NCBI RefSeq assembly: GCF_042477335.2
Contig: NC_091247.1
Span: 3,742,501-3,806,500, forward strand
Origin: Ovis canadensis
Taxonomy: Eukaryota > Chordata > Mammalia > Artiodactyla > Bovidae
Length of the DNA: 64,000 nt
Direction: 5' to 3'
The position numbers were made by a program, and so were the translations under genes. The notes under the pieces are model-generated. The model was not told the origin of the DNA and did no database searches. It saw only the letters and a list, made by a program, of their open reading frames with translations. The first letter of the stretch is position 1. Each line of letters opens with the position of its first letter. Below, piece by piece: positions 47,871-59,477 of this stretch.

Positions 47871-48315
47871 TGAGCACAGGAGGAGACAGAGGCCGCCTCC
47901 GCGTCTCTGGGGGGTTCTCTGGGATCCATGCTATACGGGCTGGAACACAGGTTCAACAAAACACCTCTGAATCTAGGAGCTAGGAAGTGGGGGTTCTGAC
48001 CAGACAGCCTGTACCTTGTCCCCCTCACCCTGCACTGACCTCTGACCCCTGGCCCCACACTCAGAGTCCTGTGTGGTCTGGTCCAGACACCCTCCCCTGT
48101 GAGCACCTCTCCTCCCCACCCCAGGCTCCCTACTGCCTTCCTCCCCCAGGGACCCTCCCAAGTTCCTCCCCACCCCGTCACCCCCATCCACAATGGACTC
48201 ACCTCCAAGGCCGGACTCAGAGCCTCAGGCTCCTGTGCAAGGACAGCCTTCGGGGCCAGGTTGGCCTGCTCAAACCCACGGCGGGGCCACGTCACGGCCC
48301 GTGACAGGCCAGCTC

Positions 48316-48425
48316 ACGCGGTGACTCTCTGAGCCTCAGTCTCCTCCACTGAAAACGGGATCAGTGACTCTGACCTTGGGAGAGGGTGCTGGGGTTAAAG
48401 CAGGGAGAGGAAGACACCCAAAGTG
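48316..48425 (-). mobile_element. MIR-like fragment, copy B
   Basis: 'tgagcctcagtctcctccac' is the antisense MIR core. The same piece occurs at the matching place in copy C (56,655-56,775), so it predates the duplication. Confidence 0.5.
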
Positions 48426-48779
48426 CTTGGACTCAGGAGGTCCCCTGTCTGGGGGAGTCCCCCAGGACAAGGTCTCAGCGTGGGCTCAGTGAACATGAGG
48501 AGCCATGATTCTGACCGCCCCAGTCACAGCTGGACTTGGTCACTTAGACTTGAATGACCCTGAGTGCTGGGACCTCTGCTCATCTACAAAGTGGGGTGAC
48601 ATCACTGAGTGACGAGAGGGCTCACTATTAACAGTAACTGCCCCCCAACTCTCGCCCATAGGGGTGCTGGGCGCCCTTCTCCACGGCTCCCTCTGACCCT
48701 CGGCCACCAGCCAGGCCTGCCCGCGGGGACAGGCCGGACCTCCGTCTTGGGGTGCTGTCAGAAAGACAAGCAACGTGGG

Positions 48780-49200
48780 CAGAGGGCGCGGGGACGTGGT
48801 GGCCTCCCCTTCTCCCTGCCGAGTCGGCGTCCAGCGACTCACCCAGCCGGGCCCTGGGGTCCAGACGGAGGGCTGGGGGCTTGCGCGGGGACTGGCCTGC
48901 CTCCTGCTCTCCAGGAGCACCCAGCCCAGCGCTCGGCGGCCGGCCTGGCTGCGGCGGGGGCGGAGTCGGAGCTCAAGGGGACACAGGCCCCAGCGCAGCC
49001 GACTGGGGGGCCGGCGGGCCGGTCACGACCGGAGGGGCCGTTGGCGGCGCGCGCGGGGCGGGAGGGGGCACGCGCGTGCGCGGTGCGGCCGCGTGGGGCG
49101 GGGTGACCGAGGCCCCGCCCCCTGGCGGGTCACCCCGCACCCCCCCACCCCCGAGGCGCGCGGGGAGGGCTGAGCGCCTGCAGCGCACCCCCAGCCCCCA
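48780..49200. promoter_or_regulatory. CpG island in copy B
   Basis: Very dense CpG with GC boxes (GGGGCGGG, CCCCGCCCC) and an NRF1-like GCGCGTGCGC near 49,073-49,082. It is the only comparably CpG-dense stretch in the window outside the RALGDS-copy flanks. No recognised exon starts here; it could be an orphan promoter or an old first-exon region. Seen directly: base composition. Promoter activity is inferred. Confidence 0.55.
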
Positions 49201-49484
49201 GGAGGGAGAGTCAGCGCAGTGAGCGCCCTGAGCCTCCTGAGCAGTCCTTGTCCAAGCCCTCACGGGACAGTTAGGAAACAGGCCAGGAGAGCCCCGCGAA
49301 GAGCGGAAGGCAGGCTTCCAGGCTCCGAGGCCGGGCTTCAGCCCTGCCGTGGGGTTTGCTCTGGGAACCAGACGGCCTGAGGTCCTGGGGTACCCTGCGC
49401 ACCCACCCTGCCCACCCCTCCCACGTGGGACCTTTTCCTTTGGGCATCCGCACATGGGCTCAAGTGTGCGCGTGCCACACACAT

Positions 49485-49503
49485 ATACACACACACACAC
49501 ACT
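49485..49503. repeat. (CA)n microsatellite
   Basis: Short CA run, with a counterpart at 57,516-57,545 in copy C. Confidence 0.8.
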
Positions 49504-49675
49504 GAATGCCCTGCTGGGGAGTGCACCCTGGAAGGAGATGAGGAGGAAGAAAGAGGTGGGAAGTGGCCTGATGGCACCCACCGGTGGGGAGGGCACAAGA
49601 GGCGGTTCCCTGCTGCCTGGACGCCTTCATTCTCCCCCAGTTATCGAGCGCCTATTCCTTGAAGGCTTCCGCCTG

Positions 49676-49890
49676 CGCGAGTGCTCAGTCATATTCGACT
49701 TTTTGCGATCCCATGGACTGTAGTCCGCCAGGCTCCTAGGTCCATGGAATTCTGCAGACCAGAATACTTGAGCGGGTTGACAGTTCCTACTCCAGCGGAT
49801 CTTCTGACCCAAGAATTGAACCCGCAGTCTCCTGCATCTCCTGCGTTGGCAGGCAGATTCTTTACCACTGCGCCACCTGGGAAGCCCCCT
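49676..49890 (-). mobile_element. Bov-tA SINE
   Basis: 'gtgctcagtcatattcgact' to 'ccactgcgccacctgggaag', antisense. Absent at the equivalent place in copy C, so it was inserted after the duplication. Confidence 0.8.
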
Positions 49891-51370
49891 ATCCCATGCA
49901 GGCGCCTCCTAAATGCTGGTGGCAGAGCCATGAGCACAGGCTGACAGATGAGGTCTTCATGCCCAGGCACACACGCCTCCCAGGCAGGGTTAGTTCTCAG
50001 GAGACGGGTCTGACAAGAGGCCTAAGTAAGGCCCCTGGAGTTCCATAGTCCAGGCTGGAGGAGAAATGGGCTCCCTGGGGACCTTTCAGCATCCCATCAC
50101 CAGGACAGGGCTGGGAGGGCACAGGGTCCCCTTGGGAACATGAAGCATGTGCTCGCTGCCTTGGGGAGAGTTGTAAATTCCTTTGTCTCTGACCCTGGAA
50201 CCCCGGGTCTTCTTCCAGCATCTGGGAAATGGTGACAGGCTCAGTTGTTAGTGTGCAAGTGGGCCCAATCTCAGACCCTTCTTAGTTCTCAATGGACCAA
50301 AACCGAAGTTGCTCTTCATGGTCCAGCCGAGCACTGGGGCAAAGAACTGAGGGCTTGAGGAGAGCAGAAAGGGCTTAAAGCAACCCTTAAGAACCACGAT
50401 TTGGACAGGAACGGGTTTGGGGCTCCAGCAAGTGCTGGAGCATGTCGACTGGATGCGAGGGCAGCCTCTGGACCAGTTCTTTGGGTCTAAATCATGTCTC
50501 TACTACTTAATTTGTGTAGGTCACTTCCTTTCTCTGGGCCTTGGTTACCTTTTAAAGGTAAGAATCAGGTGAAGATTAATGAGCTAATACAGGGAAAGCT
50601 CTTAAAATGTCTGGCACACCAAGAGTTCTATAGAAGGTTTTGTGCCATTGGCTCAGATCAGGGCCCCTTGGGCAGGACAGGGGGCAGAGGCTTTGCTGGT
50701 GGGAAGGGCATGGAGGCAGGGCAGGTCCAGAGGATGAGGGGGCTAGCTATGGGCTGCTGTCCCCTGATACCTGTCCAGCTGTCTGTCTGGTTCCCCGGGA
50801 GGCTAGCAGGGGTAACAGTGCCCCACAGTAGAATTGGGGGACTGTTACCAGGTGGGCAGAACCTCTGGGAGAGAGAGGAAAGCACCCTGAAATTGACTGC
50901 TCGGCCAGGTCATCAGGTGCAGGAGAAATGTGAGGGGCTTGGAGAGGAGGAGAGAGTGAGGGGCTGATGGATGAGCAGATAGTGAGAAAGAGGCGCAGCT
51001 AACTCAGGAGACGCTCGGGGCTTCTGGTGGCCTTCTGTGCTCCCTGTTACCAGATACACAAGGGAAGGGAAACTTGGATTTGAAAGAACCTGGCTGGGGT
51101 GCCTAGGGCCAGTGGAGTAAGGAATCCAAATTTATTGAAAAGCAGTGATTTTACTAACAAAGTGGGTTTCATCAGGAAAGGCAAGAGGATTGCTATCAGG
51201 ACAGGCATACCACGGCAAAAACCACAGCCAAGTCCGCAAAACAGAATACTCTGCAGAGAATAGTAGGCAGTTGGGAAACCGAGCTTTGGAGGAAAATCCA
51301 TTGGAGGAAAGTGCCAGTTCAGGGCTGGTGAGGGCTTCCCATTGGCTGAGCTGCTTGCTTTCCCATTGGC
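49891..51370. other. Non-coding, MIR-like piece
   Basis: A MIR-like antisense piece lies at about 50,475-50,640 ('tctctgggccttggttacct'). At about 51,050-51,370 the sequence looks repeat-derived but I cannot name it. No gene seen. Confidence 0.35.
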
Positions 51371-51961
51371 TAAGAAAAAGTTACCCAAAACGGCAAAATG
51401 GTTGTCCAAGGAGGCCTTACAAATAGCTAAGAAGCCAAAGGCAAAGGAGAAAGGGACAGACACCCAACTGAATGCAGAGTTCAAGAGAATAGGAAGGAGA
51501 GATAAGCCTTCTTAAGTGAACAATGCAAACAGAGGAAAACTATAGAATGAGAAAGACTAGAGATCTCTTCAAGAAAATTAAAGATACCAAAGGAATATTT
51601 CATGCAAAGATGGGCACGATCAAAGACAAATGGTATGGACCTAACAGAAGCAGAAGAGATTAAAAAGAGGTGGCAAGAATACACAGAACTATACAAAAAA
51701 GTCTTAATGACCTGGAAACCACAATGGTGTGGTCACTTACCGAGAGCCAGACATCCTGGGGTGTGAAGTCCAGTGGGCCTTAGGAAGCATTGCTACAAAC
51801 AAAGCTAGTGGAGGAGATGGAATTCCAGCTGAGCTATTTCAAATTCTAGAAGATGATGCTGTGAAGGTGCTGCACTCGATATGCCAGCAAATTTGGAAAA
51901 CTCAGCAGTGGCCGCAGGACTGGAAGAGGTTCGTTTTCATTCCAATCCCAAAGAAGGGCAA
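51371..51961 (+). mobile_element. BovB internal fragment
   Basis: Covers the segment from the AKWLSG-like block through DLFKKIKDTKGIFHAKMG and NKASGGDGIPAELFQI to FIPIPKKGN, truncated at both ends. Confidence 0.85.
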
Positions 51962-52587
51962 TCGGAGCTCTTTCCTGGGGGGTGAGGCTGGTGTGCGTTC
52001 TGGAGAGGGTCAGGCTGCTTCCTCGGAGATGATCCGGACGACCAGGGGAATCTGGTATTCACACTGTAGACCGTGGTATTCCCTGGGCCCAGAGCTTTCC
52101 AAACATAAAGCTGAGACAGGAGAGTCAGGCTTTATAAAATACACAGTAAAGGGAATTCCACGGCAGGCCAGTGCTTAGGACTCGTGTTTTCACTGTAGGG
52201 GGCATGGGTTTGATCCCTGGTCAGGGAACCAAGTCCCACAAGCGGCATAGTGAGGCCAAAAAGTAAAATAAAAATATATAACATATATAAACTAAGTGAA
52301 TAATAAAACAAAACGACAGTGAAGACCTTTGTCTCTGCCCCCAGGCTGCCCCTCTGGTCCCAGGGTCTGCTCACACACTCGGACGCTCCCATGTTCCTTG
52401 CTCTGGAGGCATCTGTCTGCTGTCTGTCTCTCTTACTTGGGACCGGCAAATGCTATTCCATCAGTGATCCCGTTATTCCCACAGAACTCCCACTCCAGCA
52501 TGGAATCTGCTAGCCTCTCCTCCTCACCAGCTGCTTCATGAGCTCTGGGGGCAGAGAAGGGCTGGGGTCCTGCTGAACAAACCCAGC
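51962..52587. other. Non-coding with CHR-type SINE
   Basis: A tRNA-derived SINE lies at 52,150-52,262 ('ggcatgggtttgatccctgg'). No gene seen in the rest. Confidence 0.4.
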
Positions 52588-54093
52588 TCAGTTTAGTTCA
52601 GTCGCTCATTTGTGTCCGACTCTTCACGACCCCATTGACCGCAGAATGCCAGGCCTCCCTGTCCATCACCAACTCCCAGAGTTTACTCAAATTCATCTCC
52701 GTTGAGTCGGTGATGCCATCCAACCATCTCATCCTCTGTCGACCCCTTCTCCCACCTTCGGTCTTTCCCAGCATCAGGATCTTTTCAAATGAGTCAGCTC
52801 TTCGCATCAGGTGGCCAAAGTATTGGAGTTTCAGCTTCAACATCAGTCCTTCCAGTGAACACTCAGGACTGATCTCCTTTAAGATGGACTACTTGGATCT
52901 CCTTGCAGTCCAAGGGACTCTCAAGATTCGTCTTCTCCAACACCATAGTTCAAAAGCATCAATTATTTGGCATTCAGCTTTCTTCACAGTCCAACTCACA
53001 TCCATACAGGACCACTGGAAAAACCATAGCCTTGATGAGATGGACCTTTGTTGGCAAAGTAATGTCTCTGCTTTTTAATATGCTGTCTAAGTTGGTCATA
53101 ACTTTTCTTCCAAGGAGTAAGCATCTTTTAATTTCATGGCTGCAGTCACCATCTGCAGTGATTTTGGAGCCCCAAAAAATAAAGTCAGCCAGTTTCCACT
53201 GTTTCCCCATCTATTTGCCATGAAGTGATGGGACCAAATGCCATGATCTTCGTTTTCTGAATGTTGAGCTTTAAGCCAACTTTTTCACTCTCCTCTTTCA
53301 CTCTCATCAAGAGGCTCTTTAGTTCTTCACTTTCTGCCATAAGGGAGGTGTCATCTGCATATCTGAGGTATTGATAATTCTCCCAGCAATCTTGATTCCA
53401 GCTTGTGCTTCATCCAGCCCAGCGTTTCTCATGATGTACTCTGCATATAAGTTAAATAAACAGGGTATCAATATACAGCCTTGACATACTCCTTTCCTGA
53501 TTTGGAACCAGTCTGTTGTTCCATGACTAGTTCTAACTGTTGCTTCCTGACCTGCATACAGGTTTCTCAAGAGGCAGGTCAGGTGGTCTGGTATTCTCAT
53601 CTCTTTCAGAATCGTCCACAGTTTATTGTGATCCACACAGTCAAAGGCTTTGGCATAGTCAATAAAGCAGAAATAGATGTTCTTCTGGAACTCTCTCAGT
53701 TTTTCGATGATCCATCGAATGGTGGCAGTTTGATCTCTGGTTCCTCTGCCTTTTCTAAAACCAGCTTGAACATATGGAAGTTCACAGTTCATGTTCTGTT
53801 GAAGCCTGGCTTAGTGAATTTTGAGCATTACTTTACTAGCGTGTGAGATGAGTGCAATTGTGCAGTAGTTTGAGCATTCTTTGGCACTGCCTCTTTGGGA
53901 TTAGAATGAAAATTCACCTTTTCCAGTCCTGTGGCCACTGCTGAGTTTTCCAAATTTGCTGGCATGTTGAGTGCAGCACTTTCACAGCATCATTTTTAGG
54001 ATTTGAAATAGCTCAACTGGAATTCCATCACCTCCACTAGCTTTGTTCATAGTGATGCCTCCAAAGGCCCACTTGACTTCACATTCCAGGATG
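52588..54093 (-). mobile_element. BovB LINE, 5'-truncated
   Basis: RT-domain part: GFRKGRGTRDQTATIR, FCFIDYAKAFDCVDHNKLW and the C-terminal block. The frame shifts at the YADD region (SDMQMTPP) and elsewhere. It begins at ILECEVKWA and ends with the usual 3' tail. Inverted relative to the fragment at 51,371. Confidence 0.9.
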
Positions 54094-54700
54094 TAAACCC
54101 AACGGCTCCAAAAAGCCACACCATGAAGAATGCCCCAGGCTTCAGCCCCCAGGCCAGAAGGGCAGCATGCAGGGCAATGAGGCAAAGAGAACCCCACAAC
54201 CGTACAAAAACAGTGCTGTGCACACAGGGACCACGACAACAACGTCCTCTGTGGCAGCAATTCAGAAGGCCACCGGGGCAGAGATGGGAGCGAAGAATGA
54301 AAAGGCCAAGTTTCCACAATGAGATGTGTGCTACGGTATTCTATCGAGTGTGTGTTAAATCAGGGGAGAAGAAACATCTTAACAATACATGAGGCGAGAG
54401 CACATAAATTTGAGAAGAGGAAATGATCAGCTGGAACTACTCATTGTCACCACACGTCAGAGCGGCTCCCGTCCTCTTATGAAACAGTCCCGAGGGGCCT
54501 CCCTGGTGGCCCAGGGGTTAGGACTCAGGCTTTCACTGCTACGGGCCCGGGTTCAATCCCCTGTCAGGGAACTAAGACCCTGCAAGAGGCACAGCTGAAC
54601 CTGCTTGCGGTCTCCGAGCAGGCCCCTCGCCCCGGCCCGCAGGCCCCTTGCCCTGGCCTGCAGCCCCCTCCAGAGCTCGGCTGACCCTCCTGTGCCCCGC
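54094..54700. other. Non-coding with CHR-type SINE
   Basis: A SINE at 54,493-54,592 ('cccgggttcaatcccctgtc') precedes RALGDS copy C. 54,100-54,490 is not recognised. Confidence 0.4.
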
Positions 54701-54708
54701 CCCACCAG

Positions 54709-54881
54709 AGGTGAAGACCTCTGACAACACCATGTGCTCAGTGCCACTGGCTCCACCGCCCACCATGACTTTGTCCTGGAGATGCTGACCGTCACCAGAG
54801 GGGTGAGGTCAGGCATGGAGCCAGCTCAACCCTCCCCCACATGTAGCCAAAGGGGCTCAAGGTTGCCAACAGCACCTTCTC
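54709..54881 (+). pseudogene. RALGDS terminal exon, copy C (frameshifted)
   Basis: After the acceptor (cccaccag) GTG-AAG-ACC matches copy A. A shift of one base then moves the homology to the frame SATGSTAHHDFVLEMLTV and TRGVRSGMEP, against AMNSTANYDFVLKKRTFTKG of RALGDS. The end ('gccaacagcaccttctcatt') corresponds to the KGIF-stop region of copy A but has lost the stop codon. Confidence 0.8.
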
Positions 54882-55390
54882 ATTGCCCCTGCACTGGGCA
54901 GTCACAGGGTGCCCTGCCGGGTCTACACCCAGCTGGGAAGCCAAGCACTTACAGACTGGAGACCAAGACCAGCTGGGCACCTTGTTCCCAAAAAGACAGT
55001 CCAGACCACCCGAGCGCACTTCTGCTGCCAAGATGACACGCTGCTCAACAGGCTGACCTGACCTGGTCCACTCACAGCCGCGAGCGCCTTCTCACCTGAA
55101 GACCAGCTCCAGGGTCAGAGCGCGCTCTGGCTTCCCCTCCAGAGCTAAGCCACGCCCATCTCCACTGGCTCGGGCAGCACTTTGGGCACAGCTGCCAGAG
55201 GCAGAGCCGGCCCAGCCCTGGAGCCCGTCCACCAGGCTAGCTTCAGCTGACTTTCCGAGGAACGCTGCCCACCAGCACAGCGCTCTGTCCACCACCCAGG
55301 CCCTGCCCTCTGTGCACGTCCCCTGCACCTTCCCGGGTACAGGGCACACGGTCCCTGGGTGTGCCCATGGACACCCCAGAGCACCACTCA

Positions 55391-55650
55391 CCCAGCGGGT
55401 GTGACCCCTGCAGAGCTGGCCCCTCCATCAGTCACCAGGTCCCCCCCACAGACTCCAGGGCCAGGGCCAGCTCCCACCCCACGGCCGTGAGCAGCTCAGG
55501 CGGGGCGCCGACCTCAGCCGTGGGGACGCTGCCCTGCACTGCGTGAGCACGTGCCCAGCTCCCCAACTCTGCAGTGTGTCACGACAATGTGGGCTGTGAC
55601 CCCGAGGCCCCTGATGTCCAGGAAAACAAGGTGATTACGCCACCCCCCTC
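55391..55650 (+). pseudogene. RALGDS linker exon, copy C
   Basis: The frame at about 55,493 reads EQLRRGADLSRGDAALHCVS, corresponding to DQLRCGPYLSSGDIADALSV of RALGDS (remembered). Upstream frames give the Ser/Pro-rich text that precedes it in copies A and B. A TGA follows at about 55,596. Confidence 0.75.
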
Positions 55651-55899
55651 CCCGAACAGCTCTTCCCAGCTCTTCCTTCCGGTGCCCAGTCGCCCCCTCC
55701 ACACCACAGAAGTGGCCGAGAGGCGCCCCTGCGGGATGCTGGCATGGGGCGCCCGCAGAGTCCAGGGCCTCCGCTGCTCTCGCCATCCTTGGGCTCTGGG
55801 AGTCGACACCGTCTTCGTCCTCAGGGACCTCGGGCCCCCGCAGGGCCTCCAGCCGCACCTGGCCTTCAGCTGCCCGCACGTCGTGGAGCCCTGGGCACA

Positions 55900-56089
55900 C
55901 GAACGCTGGGTCTCGGGGACCGTGGCCCAGCCCCTCACTGTCACTCTCCATCCGGCAGGTGGACGATGCTGCCTCATCCATGTCAGCCTGGACATGAGAA
56001 CCCAACATGGACAAGAGCTTCATGCTGACCGGGAGGGCGACGCCTCGGGTCCCCTCACTCACACGGCCCTGGGTACAGACCTCTGCTGA
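55900..56089 (+). pseudogene. RALGDS RA-domain start, copy C
   Basis: AHERWVSGTVAQPLTVTL, then RCCLIHVSLDMRTQHGQEL, corresponds to THKRSVSGLCNSSSALPL and DCCIIRVSLDVDNGNMYKS. It stops at TGA 56,087-56,089. It is the longest of the three RA starts in one frame but is truncated before the rest of the domain. Confidence 0.8.
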
Positions 56090-56309
56090 ATGGCCGCCTT
56101 GACGAGAGGCCACCTGTGGACCCTCTGGGCAGCGGGCCCCACCCTGAGACGGGGCAGATGACCACCACAGCCCCCCCGTGCGCAGGGGGAAACTGAGGCG
56201 GCCTCCTCCTCCTGGTAGGTTACTGGAGACCCATGCTTGGGGGCGGGGCAGCATGCATGGGTGCCCTCCTTGCTCCCTCCAAATCTAGGATGCTGCGGAT
56301 CTAATAGGA

Positions 56310-57650
56310 CAGCCCCCTCATGTCCTGTCCCCACACACAACCTGCAGTGACCTCCGACCCCCGGCCCCACACTCAGAGCCCTGTGCGGTCTGGTCCACCC
56401 TCCCTCCCCCGTGAGCACCCCTTGCCCCCATCCCAGCCTCCCTACCGCCTTCCTCCCCCTGGGACCCCTCCAAGCCCTTCCCCTCAGAGCCCCCTGCCTG
56501 CAGCGCCCCCTCCCCACTGCCCCCCAAATGACAGACTCCCCACCAACCTGGTTCAGAGCTATCTCCAAGGCTCCTGTGCTGGAACCGATTTGGGGTCAGA
56601 ACGACCTGGGTTCAAACCTATAGCAAGTCCACGTCCCAGCCCTGTGATAGGCCAGCTCCTGCAGCGACTCTCAGAGCCTCAGTTTCCTCCACTGAAGATG
56701 GAGTCAGCGACTCTGACCTCGGGAGAGAGGGCTGGGATTTAAAGCAAGAAGAGGAAGGCACTCAAAGTGCTGGGCCTTGTCTCCAGTGTCCTGCCATCAG
56801 CCAAGGGGGCAGGGTGCAGAGGAGGAGGGGCAGGGGACGCCCCCCACCCCGCCATGACCAGACTCAGTGTCTCCAGCTCCGTTCCCGGGGACCCGGCCAG
56901 GCCCTGGGCGGGACCACGCGGTGGTGTCTAGGGCCCAGGACGGGGGACACGTTCCGTGTCTCTCTGGTCCCCAGGCCTTCCCAGCAAACAGCCAGGGCCC
57001 TGTGGCCCCGCCTGGCTCGGGTGGGGGCGGCCCCAGGCCTATCCAGACGAGGGGGTGCAGAGCCAGAGGCAGAGATGCAGACCCTGGGGCCCACCACTTG
57101 GACGGCCGTTACTGGCGGGCGCCCCTGCAGTGAGGCGGGGTCTGCGCGTGCACCGCCCACCGGCCTGCGTGCGTCTCGCGCAGGGTCCACCTGCTTCGAG
57201 CCGTTGGTGAGAGCCCTGCGCATGCCCAGAGTTCTCCCTCGCCAAACCCACCCGGGAGCCAGGAGCTGGGCTAACAGCATCTCCTCCAAATACTTCCAAT
57301 GGGGCAATTGGCAAACTGAGGCCAGAGAGGCAGGAACTGGCCTGAGGCCACGACGTGGGCCGAGTCCAGAGGAGCTGGGAAGATTCCACTTCTAGGTCAG
57401 GGATCAACCGTCCCGGGGAGGGTTTGCTTTGGGAATGAGAATCTCTAAGATCCTGGAGCTGCCTGCCCCTTCCCATTTGGGGCCCTTTCCTTTGGGTATC
57501 GCCACGCAAACACAGATGCTGGAGCACACACACACACTCACCACACTCACACTCTCTCTCACTGCCCTGTTAGGGATCAGAGGGGAGGGAACACTAGGGA
57601 GGGGACAAGAGAAAAAGAAGAAAGCTATTGTGGTTTTGAGACTGCTCTGC
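56310..57650. other. Downstream flank of copy C, duplicate of 48,000-49,580
   Basis: Parallel text, e.g. 'ggccccacactcagag' and 'gtgtggtctggtcca' or 'gtgcggtctggtcca', followed by the MIR-like piece, a GC-rich stretch and a CA repeat in the same order. A CTGCGCATGC NRF1-like word is at 57,216-57,225. The CpG density is clearly lower than in copy B. Confidence 0.65.
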
Positions 57651-58440
57651 CACGGGGGCAGGGGCTTCTAGTCTCTTTCAGTCTCCTGACAACAGGCCTG
57701 GGCTCATAGCATGATGAAGGGAGAGATGCCAGTCTGATGGCAGGGGGTCCCCGAGGTGCCCAGAGGTTTTCCCTGCATCCTAGAGACGGCACCCCGCCCA
57801 GCCCACTTGTCTGCAGATGCTGGAGACAGCAACACGTTCTCCTGCTGCGTCCCAGCGTCCGAGGCTCTGGCCTCAGCAAAGCCCGTCCTGAGAGCCTTTT
57901 CCAAAGCTGTAGACCTTGGCTCCGTCTGCACCCCGGATGCCTCAGGGTGTTGGCCTGGAGGCACCCAGAGGTGACACAGGGAGGACCAGGGCAGGCCACC
58001 ACTCTGATCCCTCCTGGGCAGTCCTGTGTCCCCTGCCCCCGCCATGTGCAGAAGGGAAGGGGAGAAGGGGCTCATGTCAGAGCAAGGAGCAGGCTGATGA
58101 GTCAGAAGGCTGGCGGGCTGGTCGCATTCACCTCCCAAGTCAATGCTGGTGAGATGTCTGGGGAGACTTCCTGTTCAGAAGCCACCCAGGAATCCACCCG
58201 GGGTTCCACCAAGGGCTTTGCCTCTTGAGTGGCCATCGTCCCAACCCAAGGAGTCTGGGCACCTCCCTTCCTCCCCTCCCACCGTCCGGCCCCTGGCTTG
58301 GCCAGGCACGGAGTCAGTTTTCACATCTTTGTAAGATTCTTCAAGCCAATTCCTTTATTGGAAATGAATTTCAGGACAGGAATGTGAGTGTTTTTGCATT
58401 GCTTGTTTTCTCAAACTATCCCTCTTTGTCTGAAAATTAG
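57651..58440. other. No gene recognised
   Basis: Non-coding stretch between copy C and the REM-domain exon; no repeats of known type apart from scattered old fragments. Confidence 0.35.
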
Positions 58441-58639
58441 CCCCATGTGAAAAATGGATCCACCCTGAACCTGGATGAGTCCCTCAGGGTGAGGGAGGTC
58501 ACAGCAGACCCCCTGGAGAAGCCGCTGGAGCACCTGGTGCCGCCTTCCGGGCCAGCGACCTCTCCTATGTCACCAGCTTCCTGTACACCTACCGAGCCTT
58601 CACTCCTGCCCAGCAGGTCCTGGAGCTGCTGTTCAAGAG
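58441..58639 (+). pseudogene. RALGDS REM-domain exon with 1-nt deletion
   Basis: The first frame reads KNGSTLNLDESLRVREV, then TADPLEKPLEHLVP, against ENESALNLYETCKVRTV and LEKLVEHLVPAF of RALGDS. At about 58,541 one base is missing, and the homology continues in the next frame as FRASDLSYVTSFLYTYRAF and TPAQQVLELLFKR, up to a perfect donor (AGAG/GTAAGT). This is the N-terminal part of the REM (RasGEF N) domain. Both splice sites and most residues are preserved, so it is a less decayed copy than A-C. A sequencing or assembly indel would also explain it. Confidence 0.85.
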
Positions 58640-58694
58640 GTAAGTGCCTCACCCCTCCCTGGCACAGCGGCTCCCCACCCACCCACCTGCTGTG

Positions 58695-58805
58695 TGTCTT
58701 GGGAATGTCACTTTACCTTTCTGAGCCTGAGTTTGTTCACATGAAAGCTGGGCTACCAAGAGGCCCGACCTCATAGGGTTGTCAGGACCTTCTGATAAGT
58801 GTGGA
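58695..58805 (-). mobile_element. MIR-like fragment
   Basis: 'tttctgagcctgagtttgtt' and 'cctcatagggttgtcaggac' follow the antisense MIR consensus. Confidence 0.5.
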
Positions 58806-59477
58806 CCGTGCGGCCCCGTGCCTGGCTTTGTGAAAAGGGCTGCTGAGGGATGGGATGGTTTTCATTAAGATTTTCTTCCCTGCTCCCCGCCCCCCATGAA
58901 GAAGCTCTCTGCTTCCAGCCCTTGGACAGAGGCATTTTCCAATTTGTACAGGAAGCTCAGGATCCTAACTCAGGGTCCCCTCCTGGGATTAGCCAGAGCA
59001 GGGATCACTGGGGGCTGGCAGAGAGCCCCAGGCCACTCAGGTGTCTGTAAGGTGCTGGTTGGGGTTCATTCATTCAGCAAATCTGTATCCAGGGCCTACT
59101 GTGTGCAGTGCGGCCAGGCCAGAGCAATGAACAGAGCAGGCGCGGCCCTGCCTGCCCTCCTGCAGTTCCCTGTGGAGGGGGGTTCAGAGTGGGAGCGGAG
59201 GGCCAAGAGTGGGGTGGGGGGCCCAGAGTTGGGGGGTGACCCAGAGTGGGGGTGGGGGCAGACAGGAGTGAGTCGGGCTCCCCCAGGAAGGGAGAGGTGG
59301 TCACCGTGGACAGAGGGCTCCCTCCAGCCGAGATTGCCCGCCCCCCTCTGCTGACCAGGCCTTGGCGTCCAGATGGGCGGGGCGAGCCTAGAAGCCCAGC
59401 GCCAGGGGGTGCCAGGGGAGGGCTGAGAAGAAGGAAAGGCCAGGCCCTGACTCTGCTGCCCGCCTGCCCACCCCCAG

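Noticed and set aside
48609..49596. Several GC-rich open frames of 130-207 codons over the CpG island
   Set aside because: Overlapping frames on both strands without motifs or splice support, as expected from high GC content.
51371..54093. A second twin-primed BovB made from the plus fragment and the minus copy
   Set aside because: The two pieces overlap in the element (both contain the NKASGGDGIP block) and are separated by over 600 bp of other sequence, so they are separate insertions.
3130..58440. GBGT1 or ABO glycosyltransferase, expected between OBP2 and RALGDS by human gene order
   Set aside because: I looked for the conserved catalytic-domain motifs on both strands and found none.
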